Assembly: GCA_024336345.1 (NCBI GenBank)
Contig: JANFOG010000001.1
Coordinates: 4,526,001-4,590,000, forward strand
DNA from: Mariannaea sp. PMI_226
Taxonomy: Eukaryota > Ascomycota > Sordariomycetes > Hypocreales > Nectriaceae
Length of the DNA: 64,000 nt
Direction: 5' to 3'
Below, in pieces: positions 32,381 to 44,719 of the stretch. Positions within the stretch are counted from its first letter, which is position 1; the number at the start of each line of letters is the position of its first letter. Position numbers and translations under genes: made by a program. The notes below the pieces were generated by a model. The model made no database searches and was not told where the DNA came from. It worked only from the letters and a program-made list of their open reading frames with translations.

Positions 32381-34695
32381 TCATTGCTCCGCAGCAGGAG
32401 GTTGGGTTTGCCACCCATTAAGATAAGCCATCAGTCCCATGCCGAAGAGAACAACTCCAAGCATAGATGCGAAAGGCACGCTTGCCTGAAGGTAGCTATC
32501 GCGGGTATCAAGTCCCTTCATCGGCGTTGATGGCTTGATGGTACTGGCTCGAGAAAGAGTCGGGGCATCCGCTAATTCGGTGCCAGCGCTAGCGTCATTC
32601 GACAAGGATTTCTCAACCATGTCTTCCGAGGTCTTTTCAGTGACTCGGGTCTCATTCTTGACCTTAGTTGCAGCGGCTTCGGCCCGTCGTTGCCTCGACC
32701 GTGACCTAGCTTTCCTCTGATCCTCCGCTCGTGCGGCCTCTTCAGCACGAAGCTGGACGACCATCTCTGCGAGTGTTTTCCGATCGGCATCGCGTTCCGC
32801 CTCAGCCTTCTCACATCGTAGCTTCCACCCTTCCATCTGCTCCTTCATGTCTCGCATCTGGCTATCCATGAGATCAATTCGAGCCTGCAACACATTGGCC
32901 GTCTCCTGAGCGGGATCGATTGTAGGAACTTCCTCTTTCATAGCCTCCGGTGCTTGAGGAGCGGCGATCTCATCCTTGTCGTCAACGGGACCGGAGATGG
33001 CGTTGCCACTTTCATCACCTGAAACAGCAGTGCCGTTCATATGGCTCTGAGTAGACTCCTCCAATCGCTTGGCCAGTTCCTCAGCCTCTTCGCGAGCGAG
33101 ACGTTCCTTCTGGAGCATCTCTTCAAGCTCGCGCATACGAGCAGTTTGCGTGTCAATATCTCGTTTGGCATTATTTAGTGCTTCAGTGAGCTGGATAATT
33201 TGACTGAGATTATCTGATCGAACAGGAGAACCGTTAGGGGCTCCAGACTTTGGTCGCTCGGTCGGCCCTCGCTTCAATGAGGGCACATCAGGCTTCTCGG
33301 GAAGAGGTTGCTGTGGAGGCGGTGCAGGAGGGTCAGAGAAACGGGCCTTTGGATTTCCAGGGAAAGCGATTCCGTTGCCGTTAACCATTCCTGTCGGCTT
33401 GGGGGGTTGGGCAGCTTCGGGCTTGTCGAGGTCTTTCAAGTCGTCCTTGGATAGGAGCGTGTTGATAAATTGATTAGTTCGTCCAAGGTCTTGAGCCTGT
33501 AAACGAGCACTTCGCATCTCATTCTTTGAAGGAAGTTAGCAGGGAAACGTAAACGCGTAAAAGTGAATTAGCATACCGCAAGTCGTTTCAGAATCTGATC
33601 AGTAGCAACAGGAGTAACATAGAAAGGTCTTTGCTGAGGTATCCCATTTGGCTGCATGCCCATGGCGCCTCCATTAGGCATCATTCGGCCGTTGCCGACC
33701 ATGGATACATTACTGCCGGTTCGTCCTCGCATCGGCATTCCATTCGATGGCATCATCATAGCTCCATTAGCAGGATCTAGGTCTCCAAAGTTCATGTCAA
33801 GGACATTGTTTGATGAGCTCAGGAACCCAGCATGCTCGACCTTGGCAGCCACTTTGTGATGGACAACGGTCTTCTGATCTTCACTGACAATATCAATGCC
33901 GAGCTCGAGATGATCCGCGGTTTGGAGTTCGTGCGGTTCTGATTCCCGGTTTTCCTGTGATAATCGGGTGCCGTTGACGAACGTGCCATTTGATGACTTG
34001 ACATCGCGAATGTAAATTTTCCCATTGCGTTCAGCATAAATCTCAGCGTGTTGTCTAGACAGCACTTTACTGTCAAAGAAACCGTTGGTTGGGGTTGGGA
34101 TAGTCCTTTGATTTGTTTGTCGTCCAATTCGAAGACTGTCAGGAGCGAAGGGAACGGCGATGGTTTTCCGTTCAAATGTTCCATTTAGCGAGAGAAGGTA
34201 GAGGACAGGTTGCCCAGGAGGAAACTGCTCTGGTTGAGCAGGGGGACGCATCATGCCTTGCTGTGTCATCTGGACCTGGCCAGAACCAACTTGTACCTGC
34301 GCATGTGACGCCATCATACCGGCGCCTCGACCGGCGGGGAGTCTGGAGAGTTCTTGTTGGAAGTCGCCCTTCCCAGCGGGCCAGGAACTCTTGGGTTGAG
34401 GTCGCTTTCGAGGAGCCCCGTTGGCGGACCACTGGCTTAAATCTGTAGTCGAAGACATTGGTGTGCCATTGGGCTGTGAACCGTTGCTAGCTACGGTAGT
34501 GGCGGAAGAGGTGGAGGAGGTTGAGGAGATGGAGGACGATGAGTTGCTCCGCGACAGGGTCTTGCGCGGCGCGAACATGCCCATACCTCCTCCTCGCCCG
34601 TCGTCTTGATTCATTTGGTGGTTTCCGTTAATTGCACCCCATGCTGTCCGTGAGTTTATCTGCGGAAAGTTCGGTGGATTCGCGACAGCCGTCAT
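32381..34695 (-). CDS. FHA-domain, coiled-coil, tail-anchored protein (SLMAP/PRO45/Far10-like)
   Basis: Two exons, 34695-33577 and 33523-32381, with a 53-nt intron (GTATGC ... CAAAG, phase 0) give 753 aa. Residues 1-160 are low complexity (Ser/Gly/Met/Gln). The FHA domain spans about 165-275 with phosphothreonine-binding hallmarks: IGRQ (190-193), LSRQHAEIY (212-220), SSNGTFVNGT (234-243). A long Glu/Ala/Arg-rich coiled coil follows (about 480-650), and one TM segment (VPFASMLGVVLFGMGLMAYL) sits 12 residues from the C-terminus. This layout matches SLMAP in animals, PRO45 in Sordaria and Far9/Far10 in yeast. Those are STRIPAK subunits on the nuclear envelope, ER or mitochondria that control development and cell fusion. 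Assignment is by architecture. Confidence 0.88.
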
Positions 34696-35940
34696 CAGGA
34701 CAGATCAGGCTAATATATGGACTGGAACGGTAATCAGGGTAGATCGCCGAGGCTGGTAAGGGAACCGAGTCGCGCCGTGGGTCAACTCAATCAGCAAGGT
34801 TGCGGTACGATATGTTGGGCTGTGTGAGGAAGAGAGAGAGACGGAGTCCAGGAAGAAAGAGGGCCTTGAGGAAGAAAAATCCTCGAAGAAAAAAAGATCT
34901 TTTGAAGGAAGGAGTCTATTCGCGTGGCTCACTATTCTGAATCAGAAAAAAAGGTCAGTTTGAGGCTGGGCGGCTAGGGCAGTCAGGGGGCTGTCTCGAT
35001 TTGGCGACGCACGCACCGGCGGCTAGACGCCTTATCAAGGGGGAAAAACTGCTGTGAATGGCAATAGCAAGATCAAACTCACCAAGAAGACAGTGTTTGC
35101 GATGGCTATAGCGGTTTGTGTTGTAATGACTGATGGGCGAGCGTGATGATGAGGTGATGGGAGGTTCACTCTCTCGCTAAACGCCGCTCGTCGTGTCCAA
35201 ATTGGGAGGGACCAGTGGAGCACACGCCCATTGATGCTGGCATGTGCTCAGAAAGCGCCAGCACCACGCAACAAAATTAACAATCAGACAGAGGATTGTC
35301 TGGTGGCTCTTGAGAGCTTAACAAAAAGATATACGATCAAATGCCTCTTCTCATGGAATAGTCGCGTTGTGGAGCCTCAATGTTGACCCACGATAACTTC
35401 AAGGAGCCACGTGATACTTTTTGCACAGTGGCCTCTGACTCGCGGGCAATCACGGCTACTGTGCGAATGTGGTCCGTGCTCTGTACTACGGAAGAAGTAT
35501 TATGCCGTCATCCATCTTTCCGTTGATGACGAAGTTTTGCTCTGCTCAAGACCGGAGGGAGTTATGGGTATTCTTAGCCAATTTGGCAAAGAACGCGGTA
35601 TCCTAGGTAGAAGTTCAAATGCAGGTTTGTTAATTGCCTCTTAACATTTGTCTCAGCATTTGTTTTTCTTTTAAAATTTACTGTGTTCACCTAGAATCTG
35701 TAGCTCCACTTGTATTTGGCTTCCGGAAGAAGTATTATTCCGACATTCATTGTCTAAGATTGATAGCCAATCAGAACATAGATTGAAGATCACGGACATT
35801 GAAGGTCCAGTACCACATTAGCCTGACGAGAGAGCATCATCCCAGAAAGCACCGTCGCGATAAATTGTCTAGTCGTCCATACCCAAACGGAACTTACCAC
35901 TCCACAGTTCTTCAGTTCCCCTCCCCATTTGCCCGTCACT
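34696..35940. promoter_or_regulatory. Divergent promoter region between FHA gene and MGR2
   Basis: This 1.2 kb holds both 5' regions. Short frames have no signature. A near-duplicate GGAAGAAGTATTAT(G/T)CCG occurs at about 35490 and 35725. Confidence 0.4.
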
Positions 35941-36563
35941 ATGCCTCCTGTCGTCCCCATGGGTGGTGGCCAGCATGGCCCCTCCAACTTCGACAAGTGT
36001 ATGTTGCAATGACCTCGGTTCTCTAAAGCAACAGTTTGCTGATGACCATGACAATGCAGTCAAGATGGGTGCCATCATGGGTACAAGTATGATATATTCA
36101 ACCTACCTGAAGTTTTGGTGCACCCTTTAACATGCTTGTAGCTGTGGGCGGCCTCATGGGCTTTCTTTATGGTAAGAGCCACCAGCACTCTCTCATCGAC
36201 CACGGAGCCGAGGAGCTAGATTTGCCCTCGTTCTAGGCAATCTTTCAGTAGCTGGTTTCTTCGATAGGCTAAGCTAACATATTATTAGGAACCGTCCACA
36301 TCTTCCGCTATGGCGCCGGTTCTAACGGAATCATGAGAACCCTAGGCCAGTTCATGCTAGGCTCTGGAGCTACCTTTGGGTATGAACACCTGGATGCTAC
36401 TTTCAGCAATTCTCCAAAAATGAGTGTTAACAAGGACTGCAGGTTTTTTATGTCTATTGGAAGCGTTATCCGTTCCGACGCCGACCCGAAATTGAACGAG
36501 ATGTACATGCGAGCGCAGCGAAGGCCTATAACCATGATGGCAAACCCGGCTTGGAAGAGGTGA
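35941..36563 (+). CDS. MGR2: MGR2/ROMO1 family protein of the TIM23 translocase
   Basis: Five exons, 35941-35998, 36060-36086, 36142-36171, 36289-36379 and 36443-36563, give 108 aa; exons 2 and 3 are only 27 and 30 nt. All introns are GT-AG with phases 1,1,1,2. The protein reads MPPVVPMGGGQHGPSNFDKF, then two hydrophobic Gly-rich helices (GAIMGTTVGGLMGFLYG and LGQFMLGSGATFGFFMSIGS) and a conserved polar end (LNEMYMRAQRRP). In yeast Mgr2 couples Tim21 to TIM23 and gates lateral release of inner-membrane proteins; animal ROMO1 is the homologue. Length fits the family (yeast 113 aa). The only sizeable open frame covers just the last exons, so an ORF-only annotation would miss the N-terminus. Confidence 0.92.
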
Positions 36564-39526
36564 TACGGATGGCAGCGACAGCGACGAAATGATCACTGCA
36601 TTTAGGGCGAAATGTTCAATACCCAGAAAACACTGATCTTCCGCCCCATGTACAGTCTGGCCGTTACGGCCGCATTCTGTAATATATCAATCAAGAGTTC
36701 TACCAACCAGGAACAGGGTACAAAAATAAATAAATCTGACAATGCAGTATACTAGCCCGTTTTCTGTTGGTAGATGGCAGTTTCTATTGGAGACTAGAAG
36801 GTCCCTCATGGATCATCTATGGCTCGTGTGAATATTGGCCGGATGACCTCAGCTGAATACAGGGAGTGCTACGTCGGAAGTGCACTGCCCACCCGAAAAA
36901 TGTGGAAGTGAAAAATGTAACAATTCAAGAGTTGGTCTTCCTGTGGGAGCGGGAAGCAAATCGCAAGCATGGCCGCCTCGTGGGCAGAGGAACGGCGAGA
37001 GTTGGTACCCTTCTCTGTGGGACAGCATCTCCACAAAGCCAGCTGTGGCGCTGATGTGAGGGTGTGAATTGAAGTCGCCCGCATGGATGGATTGAGGTGC
37101 ATAATAGTGCTAGGACCATTATGACGGAGTGCGCCTTACAGGGAAAGAAGATGATCTGCTTTCTTTGATACGAGACGTATAGCTTTGGCTTACTTGCTGC
37201 AAGCGGGGTGCTGTTCGCCGTGCAGCTGTTGGCCCGTTCCGGCTCTCAAGCAGGCACCTGCATATGGCGATGGATTCAACCAACATCGAAGGGTGTGCCG
37301 AACGTCGAAGCACCACCGGCATCAGCTCACTCTTGTGCGGGACATACGGTACATGGACGGCTTCTCAGGATAAGATCCGGGATTACCTCGATATGGCAGG
37401 ATTCAAGTCTGCTGTCCAATGTGCGGTGCCTTCATTCCTGACCGGCGGCATTGTACAACACCTACCCACCACACACACTGCACACGATCCAGGCCAAACC
37501 TGGGCAGTGATCGCAGGGGACTCCCACTCCGGGCTCGAACATGAAAAAAAAAAAAGCGTAGAATGCTTGGGATGTTTTGCCCTGGTCGCACCAACATGGA
37601 AAGACCTGCGAGATAAACTTAAGACGCCAGGAAGACTAGTTACCTGTCCAATCCTCCTTGCTAGATGATACAATAGCTAATAGTAGCAAGAAACGATACC
37701 CAAGACGCCCCCAGTAAGTGATACAACATCCTGGCAAGTCTACACACATAGATAAGTGGGTGTGATATAGTGGTGCAGAGAAGCTGATTATCAATCAGGT
37801 TTTGAGATGAGGTCCTCTGACATCGCTCTGCTATTGAGCTTCGCATGCCAAAACATGTTATGCACCATCAAATTCCCCTTTCCCTCGATCCAATTAAGGG
37901 TTATGATATCTGACCTGTGGCGCCAGAGCGAGGCCTATCAAGGGTGGAGGATGCCGTCATTTGCCCTAGCTCCTGCAGGTCCTTTTGACGACAGCACCAA
38001 CGGGAGGCTATTATTGCCGCTGTCTGGAGAGACCCAGATTTTGAGAGATGGGGCCGCCTCGGGGCCTTTCTCCGCCACAAGACATTTGCTGGGACCCCCC
38101 TGGTCTTGAGCCTGTCCGTCTTTACCAATCGCCGTTCAACTCGGCACATCCCCTGGACCAAAGATGGATGTCTCAGTTGTGATGCGCTCGTGTCTATCGG
38201 ATCCGGCTCCGGGTAAGACGGGCTGATTGCAAACCTTTTTTCGACGTGGATCCTTTCTGGTTGTGACCTCAGCTCGTGTTACGGGAATCCTGAGAGGGAA
38301 GAGGGTGAGATGGGGTGCATTATGAAAAAAAAAATTGAATAAATTAAACTATCAGAAACTCATAAGTCTGCATCTATGCGTAGGACGAAGATGCGTGATG
38401 ACCTGGCGTGCTAGACTTGGGCAACTTGGCTTGGAGAACCTCGCTTCATGATAAAGAGATGCACCTGGGAAAGCTTGGGAGTTGTAGGACATTGTATAAT
38501 GCGGATCATAATGCTGCCTTTCGTGTACTCTTCATGCTCATCTAATACTTACTTTTTCATTGCGATAAATAAGAATGTCCCAGGGGTCCACTGCGCTTCT
38601 TTATTGACGGGAGTCATTTGCTTAATGCTACCTTTCAACCTCCACAACTCACTCATGTGTTCGGGTGGCCGGTAATCATCGTGTTTGTCCAAGCATCCAT
38701 GATAATTGCGGAGTATGTATGGGTAATGCATCCGACGGGACCGAGTAGATCATTGAGGCCCGGGCGTGAGACACCCTCACAACTCTCGGAGACCCTTTCG
38801 ATATTGGTCGAATATACACTTTCAGCTTTTTTTGTGCTCCATTGAAGCTATACTATGCTCTGAACTTTGGCAATAGCCCCTGACCATGACTGACGATCCT
38901 GTTGTTTGTTCTATTTCTGCCTCAGACTGAAGACTAAAGCCACCACATGCTCTCTCTTTAGCCCTCGCCTCGTTCAAACAATAGAGTCAGTGGGATATGA
39001 TGACACCATCTGATAGGCTCCCATCTGAGTTCACGAGCATCTTCTTGTTGGCCCTTGCTGACCTGAGCTGACAGACATCAAACTTGCTTTGCAGCTTCAC
39101 CTGAGTTGTGCTTGTAGGCCCCACCACCAAAAGGGGGTTACAAAGGAATGGAGGGGGAGTGAAGAGAATAACAGCTCCTGATATCCGCGTACGACCGGTT
39201 TCCCACGTTGAGATCGAGCGAACGAACATGTCCGCCCGTTTATGATGAGTTGTAGATAGAGAGGATGATGCATTTCCGCCACGGCTGTTCGGCAACTCCC
39301 TAATTGAGGTTGCAGGTCGTGTCTCGTATCGTAAGAGCTCGTAAGTCTGAAAAGAAGATGCCTTGTTTTCTCAAATTCGCTTTGCTTTTCAGTTTTGTCT
39401 CTCCTCGGACCGTGGTATATATAAACCGTGTAAGTCCGCGAAAGATTGCATGATTCTCGGACACAACGCTTTCTACCCTCACTTTCTCGGCTCAGTCGAT
39501 CTTTCTCTTTCTTCATTCGTTTTATT
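36564..39526. other. Gene-free interval upstream of multicopper oxidase
   Basis: Nearly 3 kb without a supportable gene. A 134-codon plus frame at 37264-37668 has no signature and overlaps equal-sized minus frames. The right end carries the multicopper-oxidase promoter. Confidence 0.4.
39416..39425 (+). promoter_or_regulatory. TATA box of multicopper oxidase gene
   Basis: TATATATAAA lies 102 bp upstream of the start codon at 39527 and is followed by a pyrimidine-rich leader (TTTCTCTTTCTTC). This is a typical strong fungal core promoter. Confidence 0.6.
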
Positions 39527-41593
39527 ATGGGTAATATTGCTAGTGTGCAAGGGGGTGTTCCCAATACTCACCTTGCTGCTCGAGCAGCAACCCATCTCAA
39601 TCACTACTCCCCGCATGATCTTGGGGGGTCGTGGTCCCAGAGTAGAACAAATGGGTAAGTATTGTCCTACCATCCTGAAGTCATGCCACAAAAGAACGCT
39701 GACATGTCTTCTAGAAAATCTACCCTCGGAACTCCAGATGCTCCCACGCTTCCCTACTTTCTGACAAACAACCCTACTCCCAACGGTTTCCCTTGGAGCA
39801 AGAGGAACGCCTTCACAAACTATTACAAGGACTACCCCAACACAGGTGTCATCAGACACTATGATTTCACAATCTCTCGTGGGAAAATTGCCCCTGACGG
39901 CTATGAGATTGATGGCTTGTTGGTCAACGGAGCCTTCCCCGGTCCGACTATTGAGGCCAACTGGGGCGATACTATACAGGTGACTGTCCACAATGACATC
40001 GATGACGAGGGTGTCTCTCTCCACTGGCATGGCTTCCTTCAGACAAGAGTGCCATGGGAGGACGGTGTCCCTGGAATCTCCCAGTGCCCCATCGCCCCTG
40101 GCAAGAGCTTCACTTTTCAATTTATCGCCGAGCTGTACGGCACTTCCTGGTATCACTCTCACTACTCTGCTCAATATGCTGCTGGTCTCGTCGGCCCTAT
40201 TGTCATTCACGGCCCTCGAGAGCATCGAGATTATGACATTGACGTTGGTCCTATTCTGCTCACTGATTGGTACCATAAGCCGTATTTGGACCTCGTCGAG
40301 ACCGTCATGGACCCCGATGGCCCTGGTATTGTCTTCTCAGATAATAACCTCATCAATGGCAAGAACAATTTCAATTGCTCCTCTTTACCAGCAGATGATA
40401 AGACGACATGCAACAGCGCGGCCGGACTGTCAAAGTTCACGTTCAAGCGCGGCAAGACTCACCGTCTGCGTCTAATCAACTCCGGTGCGGAAGGTCTGCA
40501 GCATTTTTCCATCGATGGCCACAAGCTCAAGGTGATTGCCTACGATTTCATCCAGATAGAGCCCTATGAGACTGAAGTGGTGACTCTGGGAATCGGCCAG
40601 CGTGCTGACGTTCTAGTCACGGCCAACGGAAAACTTGACTCCTACTGGATGCGTTCCAACATCTCGGCTAAATGCAGCCTGTCTAATAACCCAAATGCAC
40701 TCGCGGCCGTTTACTACAACAGGGCTGACCAAACCAAGCCACCCCAATCGACAGCCTGGGACTCCACTGACCCTGGCACTTGTGCTAATGACGACTTGGC
40801 TACTACCATACCGCTCATGAAGCTTCCAGTGCCCAAGGCCGATCTGACCTATGATTTTCCCATTGAACTTTTCAAAAACGAGAGCGGTGTGAACTTGTTC
40901 AAGTTTGACAATGTCAGCTTCCGAACAGACTACAACAGTCCTACTCTTCTCCTCAGCAAACTGGGCGAGACTCATCACTTTGAAAAACAGTGGAATGTTC
41001 ATAACGTTGGTAGTGCTAAGAGCGTGAGAGTCAATATCATCAACAATACCCCCATCTCGTAAGTTGGAAGAACCCCCCCCCCCCTTTCCCCAAGGAGACA
41101 CATAGAGCAACTCTAACGAGGCACCATTTTGCGACAGCCACCCCATGCATTTACACGGCTTCAACATGTACATCCTTAGCGAAGGCGATGGTGAGTGGGA
41201 CGGCACTATCGTCAACAGCAATAACCCAATGCGGCGAGATGTCATCCAGCTTCGTGCAAATGGCCATGTTGTAGTCCAGTTTGACGCCGCTACTAATCCA
41301 GGTACGTCGATCACTTCACCCCTTCTTCCCGCTTCCTTAGCTCCCCCTTCGTCTCTGAGCTAATGTACAATATTTCACTGCTAACCCATTTTATTACTTC
41401 CTTGCTTTCAGGTGTCTGGCCCCTACACTGCCACATCGCATGGCATGTCTCAGCTGGCCTACTAGTTCAGTTCCTCACCGCACCGTCCGAGGTCAAGCGG
41501 TATCGCATCCCCAATACCGTAGCTCAGACCTGTCGCGACTGGGGCAAATGGACTTTTACCAACATCCCAGATCAGATTGATAGTGGCCTGTAA
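39527..41593 (+). CDS. Multicopper oxidase (laccase family), apparently without signal peptide
   Basis: Four exons, 39527-39654, 39715-41058, 41138-41301 and 41412-41593 (introns 60, 79 and 110 nt), give 605 aa. All four copper-binding motifs are intact: HWHG (146-149), WYHSHYS (His190/192), HPMHLHG (492-498) and HCHIAWH (551-557). The last is followed by VSAGL, placing Leu562 at the type-1 axial position, usual for mid- to high-potential laccases. Three cupredoxin domains fill about 70-580. Laccases oxidise phenols with reduction of O2 to water. The N-terminus MGNIASVQGG lacks a hydrophobic signal and fits the MGxxxS N-myristoylation pattern. An in-frame ATG at 39446 adds 27 residues (FLPSLSRLSRSFSFFIRFIM) that are only weakly signal-like. 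An intracellular, pigment-type MCO is possible. Confidence 0.92.
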
Positions 41594-42519
41594 GCTGCCC
41601 GCAGATGATTTTCGCACCCCATGAACGGGTTTTGAAGCATTGAGCTCTGTAACTCCTGTTCAATGGCGTTCCCCAGTACGCTCGCCTGCGGTCTCACATC
41701 TACATCGCCATTCTTTTTCTCTTTGGATCAATATTAGAGCCCCTCCAACCGACCATTGCTTATCTGAGGTTGCGAGGTAGCCAGGGCTGTCATGATCCGG
41801 TTGTCGAGACCTGGTGTAAACTAATAACTACACGGGAAAAAAGTTGTTTACGCCGAGATGAGACACTAGTTTCTTTTTCGAGTACATTATTTTCGGTTTG
41901 GAAAGTAAAGCTCCGCTATGTTAAACAGGGCATGTACATATATAACTACATATGAATTCAGCAGTGGTCCTGCGATGAACATAGATTACTTCTCCGCTTT
42001 GTGGTCAAATTTTGGCTCGCTTGGATGATCTCTCAGACACTTCGCCTTGACATGATAACATGTATCTCGTGACTCATGAATTTCGTTTATCTTAAGCAGT
42101 ATAGCTAGGATGCTACCCTATCTATGGTTATCAATATATTTGGCTTTCGCAATCACCTGCTATTTTTCATGGTGTTGTTTTCTGTTAGTGCTCCTCCGGG
42201 CAAAAACTATGTCCAGGCGAGGGATGCCATGCAAATCTAACCGAGAGATAGGGTGCAGATGGTCTGGTGCTACCCTAACTGTTCATATCTCTATCGTAAT
42301 CTGTCATGCCATGTATCGATGCGTTTGACTGTGAGGACCAAGGCAAATGTCCTCGATTTTCCCTTTTATATACTGTTCTTCCCAGCCAAAAAAAAAATCC
42401 AACAAGAAGAAAGAAAAACAGTGTGGTCATTCCTTGCGTTCTTTCGTACTGTAGCCAGACCGATTAACGCAAAGATGTTATTACGGACGATATTCCGCCT
42501 CCCCTAGTTCGCTGGAGAG
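41594..42519. other. Intergenic, convergent 3' flanks
   Basis: No gene supported between the multicopper oxidase and the sirtuin. Confidence 0.45.
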
Positions 42520-43880
42520 CTAGTTTGCATCTCCTCCAGAAACTCGACTGGAGTCACCCACTTCTATTTTGTCTTTCCCATCATCTTGCTTCTCGGGACT
42601 GGTCTCTAGCACTCTGGAATCCTTGGTAGCGATATTGCCCGAATCCGTGTCGTTCGTGTTAAGCGCTGACGTTGGCTGCTTGCTTGATTCATCAGCATTT
42701 ATGGTAGTGCTTTCGTCTTGCTTGTTGTCCTCTTTCGCCACCTCATCCTCATTTCGTGGTCCATCTTCCTCTGCAATGACCGGGATGTCCTCTTTTCCAC
42801 CCTTTTTGTCCTCGGCTACCTGGGAGAGGGTCTTGTCGTCGTCTTGATTATTGTCGGTAATAAGGACAGATTCAACTTCGGCAGCCAATTTTTCCAGTTC
42901 CCTTTCAAGCTCTCCTTGCATTGTTTCCTGGTCTCCGAGCTGTCTGTCTGCTTCTTTATCACCAACAACACGTCGCCAAACTTTCTCTAGCTCGTCGCGC
43001 CAGCCAAGCTCATCAGCTAGTTTACGAATACCAGCATCACATGAACCCAGTTCGGTGACATCGTCAGATCTATGACCAATTCGGCCTACACGCTCCATGT
43101 TGAAGAGAACACGAGGTTTTTCTTGGGTGGCGAGCTCTGGGAGACCCGCAAAGGGATAGACACTTAAGCTCGTCCCAATGATCAACATTAAATCCGCCAT
43201 GGCGGCTTGAGGTGTATTTTGGTTGAAGCTCCTGGGGAGTGGTTCTCCAAAGAACACAATGTCTGGCTTGACCAACCCATTGCAGTCATTCTCGCCACAG
43301 TGTGGCACTTTTCCGGCGAAAACATGCTCTTTCATCTTGTCGTCAGGGAATTCAGTCTTGCATTCTATACATCGTTGAGTCGCAAAGCTACCGTGCGCCT
43401 CAATGATTTTTTCAGAGGGCACACCAGCAACACGCTCTAAGCAGTCGATGTTCTGGGTGAATAGCATCTGAAGAAGGCCCTTCTGGGCGAGGAGCGCAAT
43501 GAAGGCATGGGAGACGGTCGGGTGAAACTTTCCGGGGTACAGCTCGTTGGCAAGGACGTAAAAGGGCTCAGGATGCTCGCGAAAGTAGGAAATATCAAAA
43601 ACTGCCTCGGCGTACGGTAGATTAAGACGCGCAAGATTATTGTAGAGGCCGGTTTTCGGTGATCTAAAATCAGGAACTATACAAGACGATGGTCAGACAT
43701 GAATTTGCTGAAGATGGGATAGCACATACTGCCAGCGGCGGTGGAGATTCCCGCGCCTGTTAAGACTACAATCCTTTTGCACTTCCCGCTCTTAATATAC
43801 TCAGCGACTGCGGCAAGGCTCCGGTCGGTGAGCGTCTTGGGCGGGCCATTATCGACGAGCGTGGACTCCTCTTGTCCCAT
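42520..43880 (-). CDS. HST2: NAD-dependent protein deacetylase, Hst2/SIRT2 type
   Basis: Two exons, 43880-43730 and 43676-42520, with a 53-nt intron (GTATGT ... TATAG, phase 1) give 435 aa. The sirtuin core (about 20-290) shows VVLTGAGISTAAGIPDFRSP (NAD binding), TQNIDCLE (124-131) and catalytic His145 in EAHGSF. A complete zinc site follows (Cys153, Cys156, Cys177, Cys182), then KPDIVFFGE and IGTSLSVYPFAGLPE. GAGIS(T/S)AAGIPDFRSP and the zinc spacing match class I Hst2/SIRT2. Known role: NAD-dependent removal of acetyl groups from histones (H4K16) and other proteins; yeast Hst2 is mainly cytoplasmic. After the core comes a long acidic Glu/Asp/Lys/Ser/Thr tail (about 300-435), probably disordered. 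The intron splits the NAD motif. Confidence 0.93.
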
Positions 43881-44719
43881 TTTGCGAGCGCGCCAACGCG
43901 GGACACTGGGAGTTGGCTTGTTCTTGTTTTTGCGACGTCGACCTATCTTGGCGATGAATTAGAGGGTTCGCGTACCAGATTCAATCAGTTTTTGTTAAAA
44001 CACTGGCGAAATTCTGTACAATGCGAGAGCTGAAAAATTGATGATGCAAAGAAAGAGGCGAAGTGTAAGTCTGTACAGAGTAGAGGTGGGGGAGTTTGTG
44101 CTGGCCGTTTTTTCGCGGGGTCGGCGCCGTAGCTTATCGATAACAGCAAGTGGGAGCCTCAAAGGCAATCAGGTAGCATTCTGCCTAGCAAGTAATGGCC
44201 GTATGCCTACGAGTTCGCCTACATATGGAATGAAGTAAGCTGGCTGAATACACTCCGTATATGGACATCATGACCCCTCTCTGTTCAATCAGGCGCTTTT
44301 GTAATTATGGGTCGCAGGACATCCTAGTTCTCCGAACCTGAGACAACGCAGGCAATTGGTCTCTTGGTAAGTTAACTGCTAAGCTAATTATCAGTCTGTG
44401 ATAAGCTCAATTTAATACTCTAGTGAATGGTCAAATGATAGGATTAATGTCAAAATTCACCACAAATTTCAATCACACAAAAGTGGAGGATATATATGAT
44501 ATCTTAGAGGAGTCTGCGCGACTATCTCGATTGACAAAAACAATAATAAAGTGTCTCTAATAAACGATTGTGATCAAATAAACCAAGCCGAAACCAGGTT
44601 CGGAAAAAAGTAAAAAGCCCATCCCAGAACCGTCCTGTGTACATCAACGCCAAAGCAATGCCAAATTCGATGTCAAGTCCCATTATCCTCAGCTTATTCC
44701 GTCAGTGCACAAGTGCCAG
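43881..44719. other. Intergenic, no gene seen
   Basis: Promoter side of the sirtuin and 3' flank of NC2-beta. A partial TACTCCGTA motif (ACTCCGTA) occurs at 44252-44259. Confidence 0.4.

Noticed and set aside
37264..37668. 134-codon plus-strand frame upstream of the multicopper oxidase
   Set aside because: No domain, signal peptide or codon-use support, and minus-strand frames of similar size overlap it. Kept only as intergenic.
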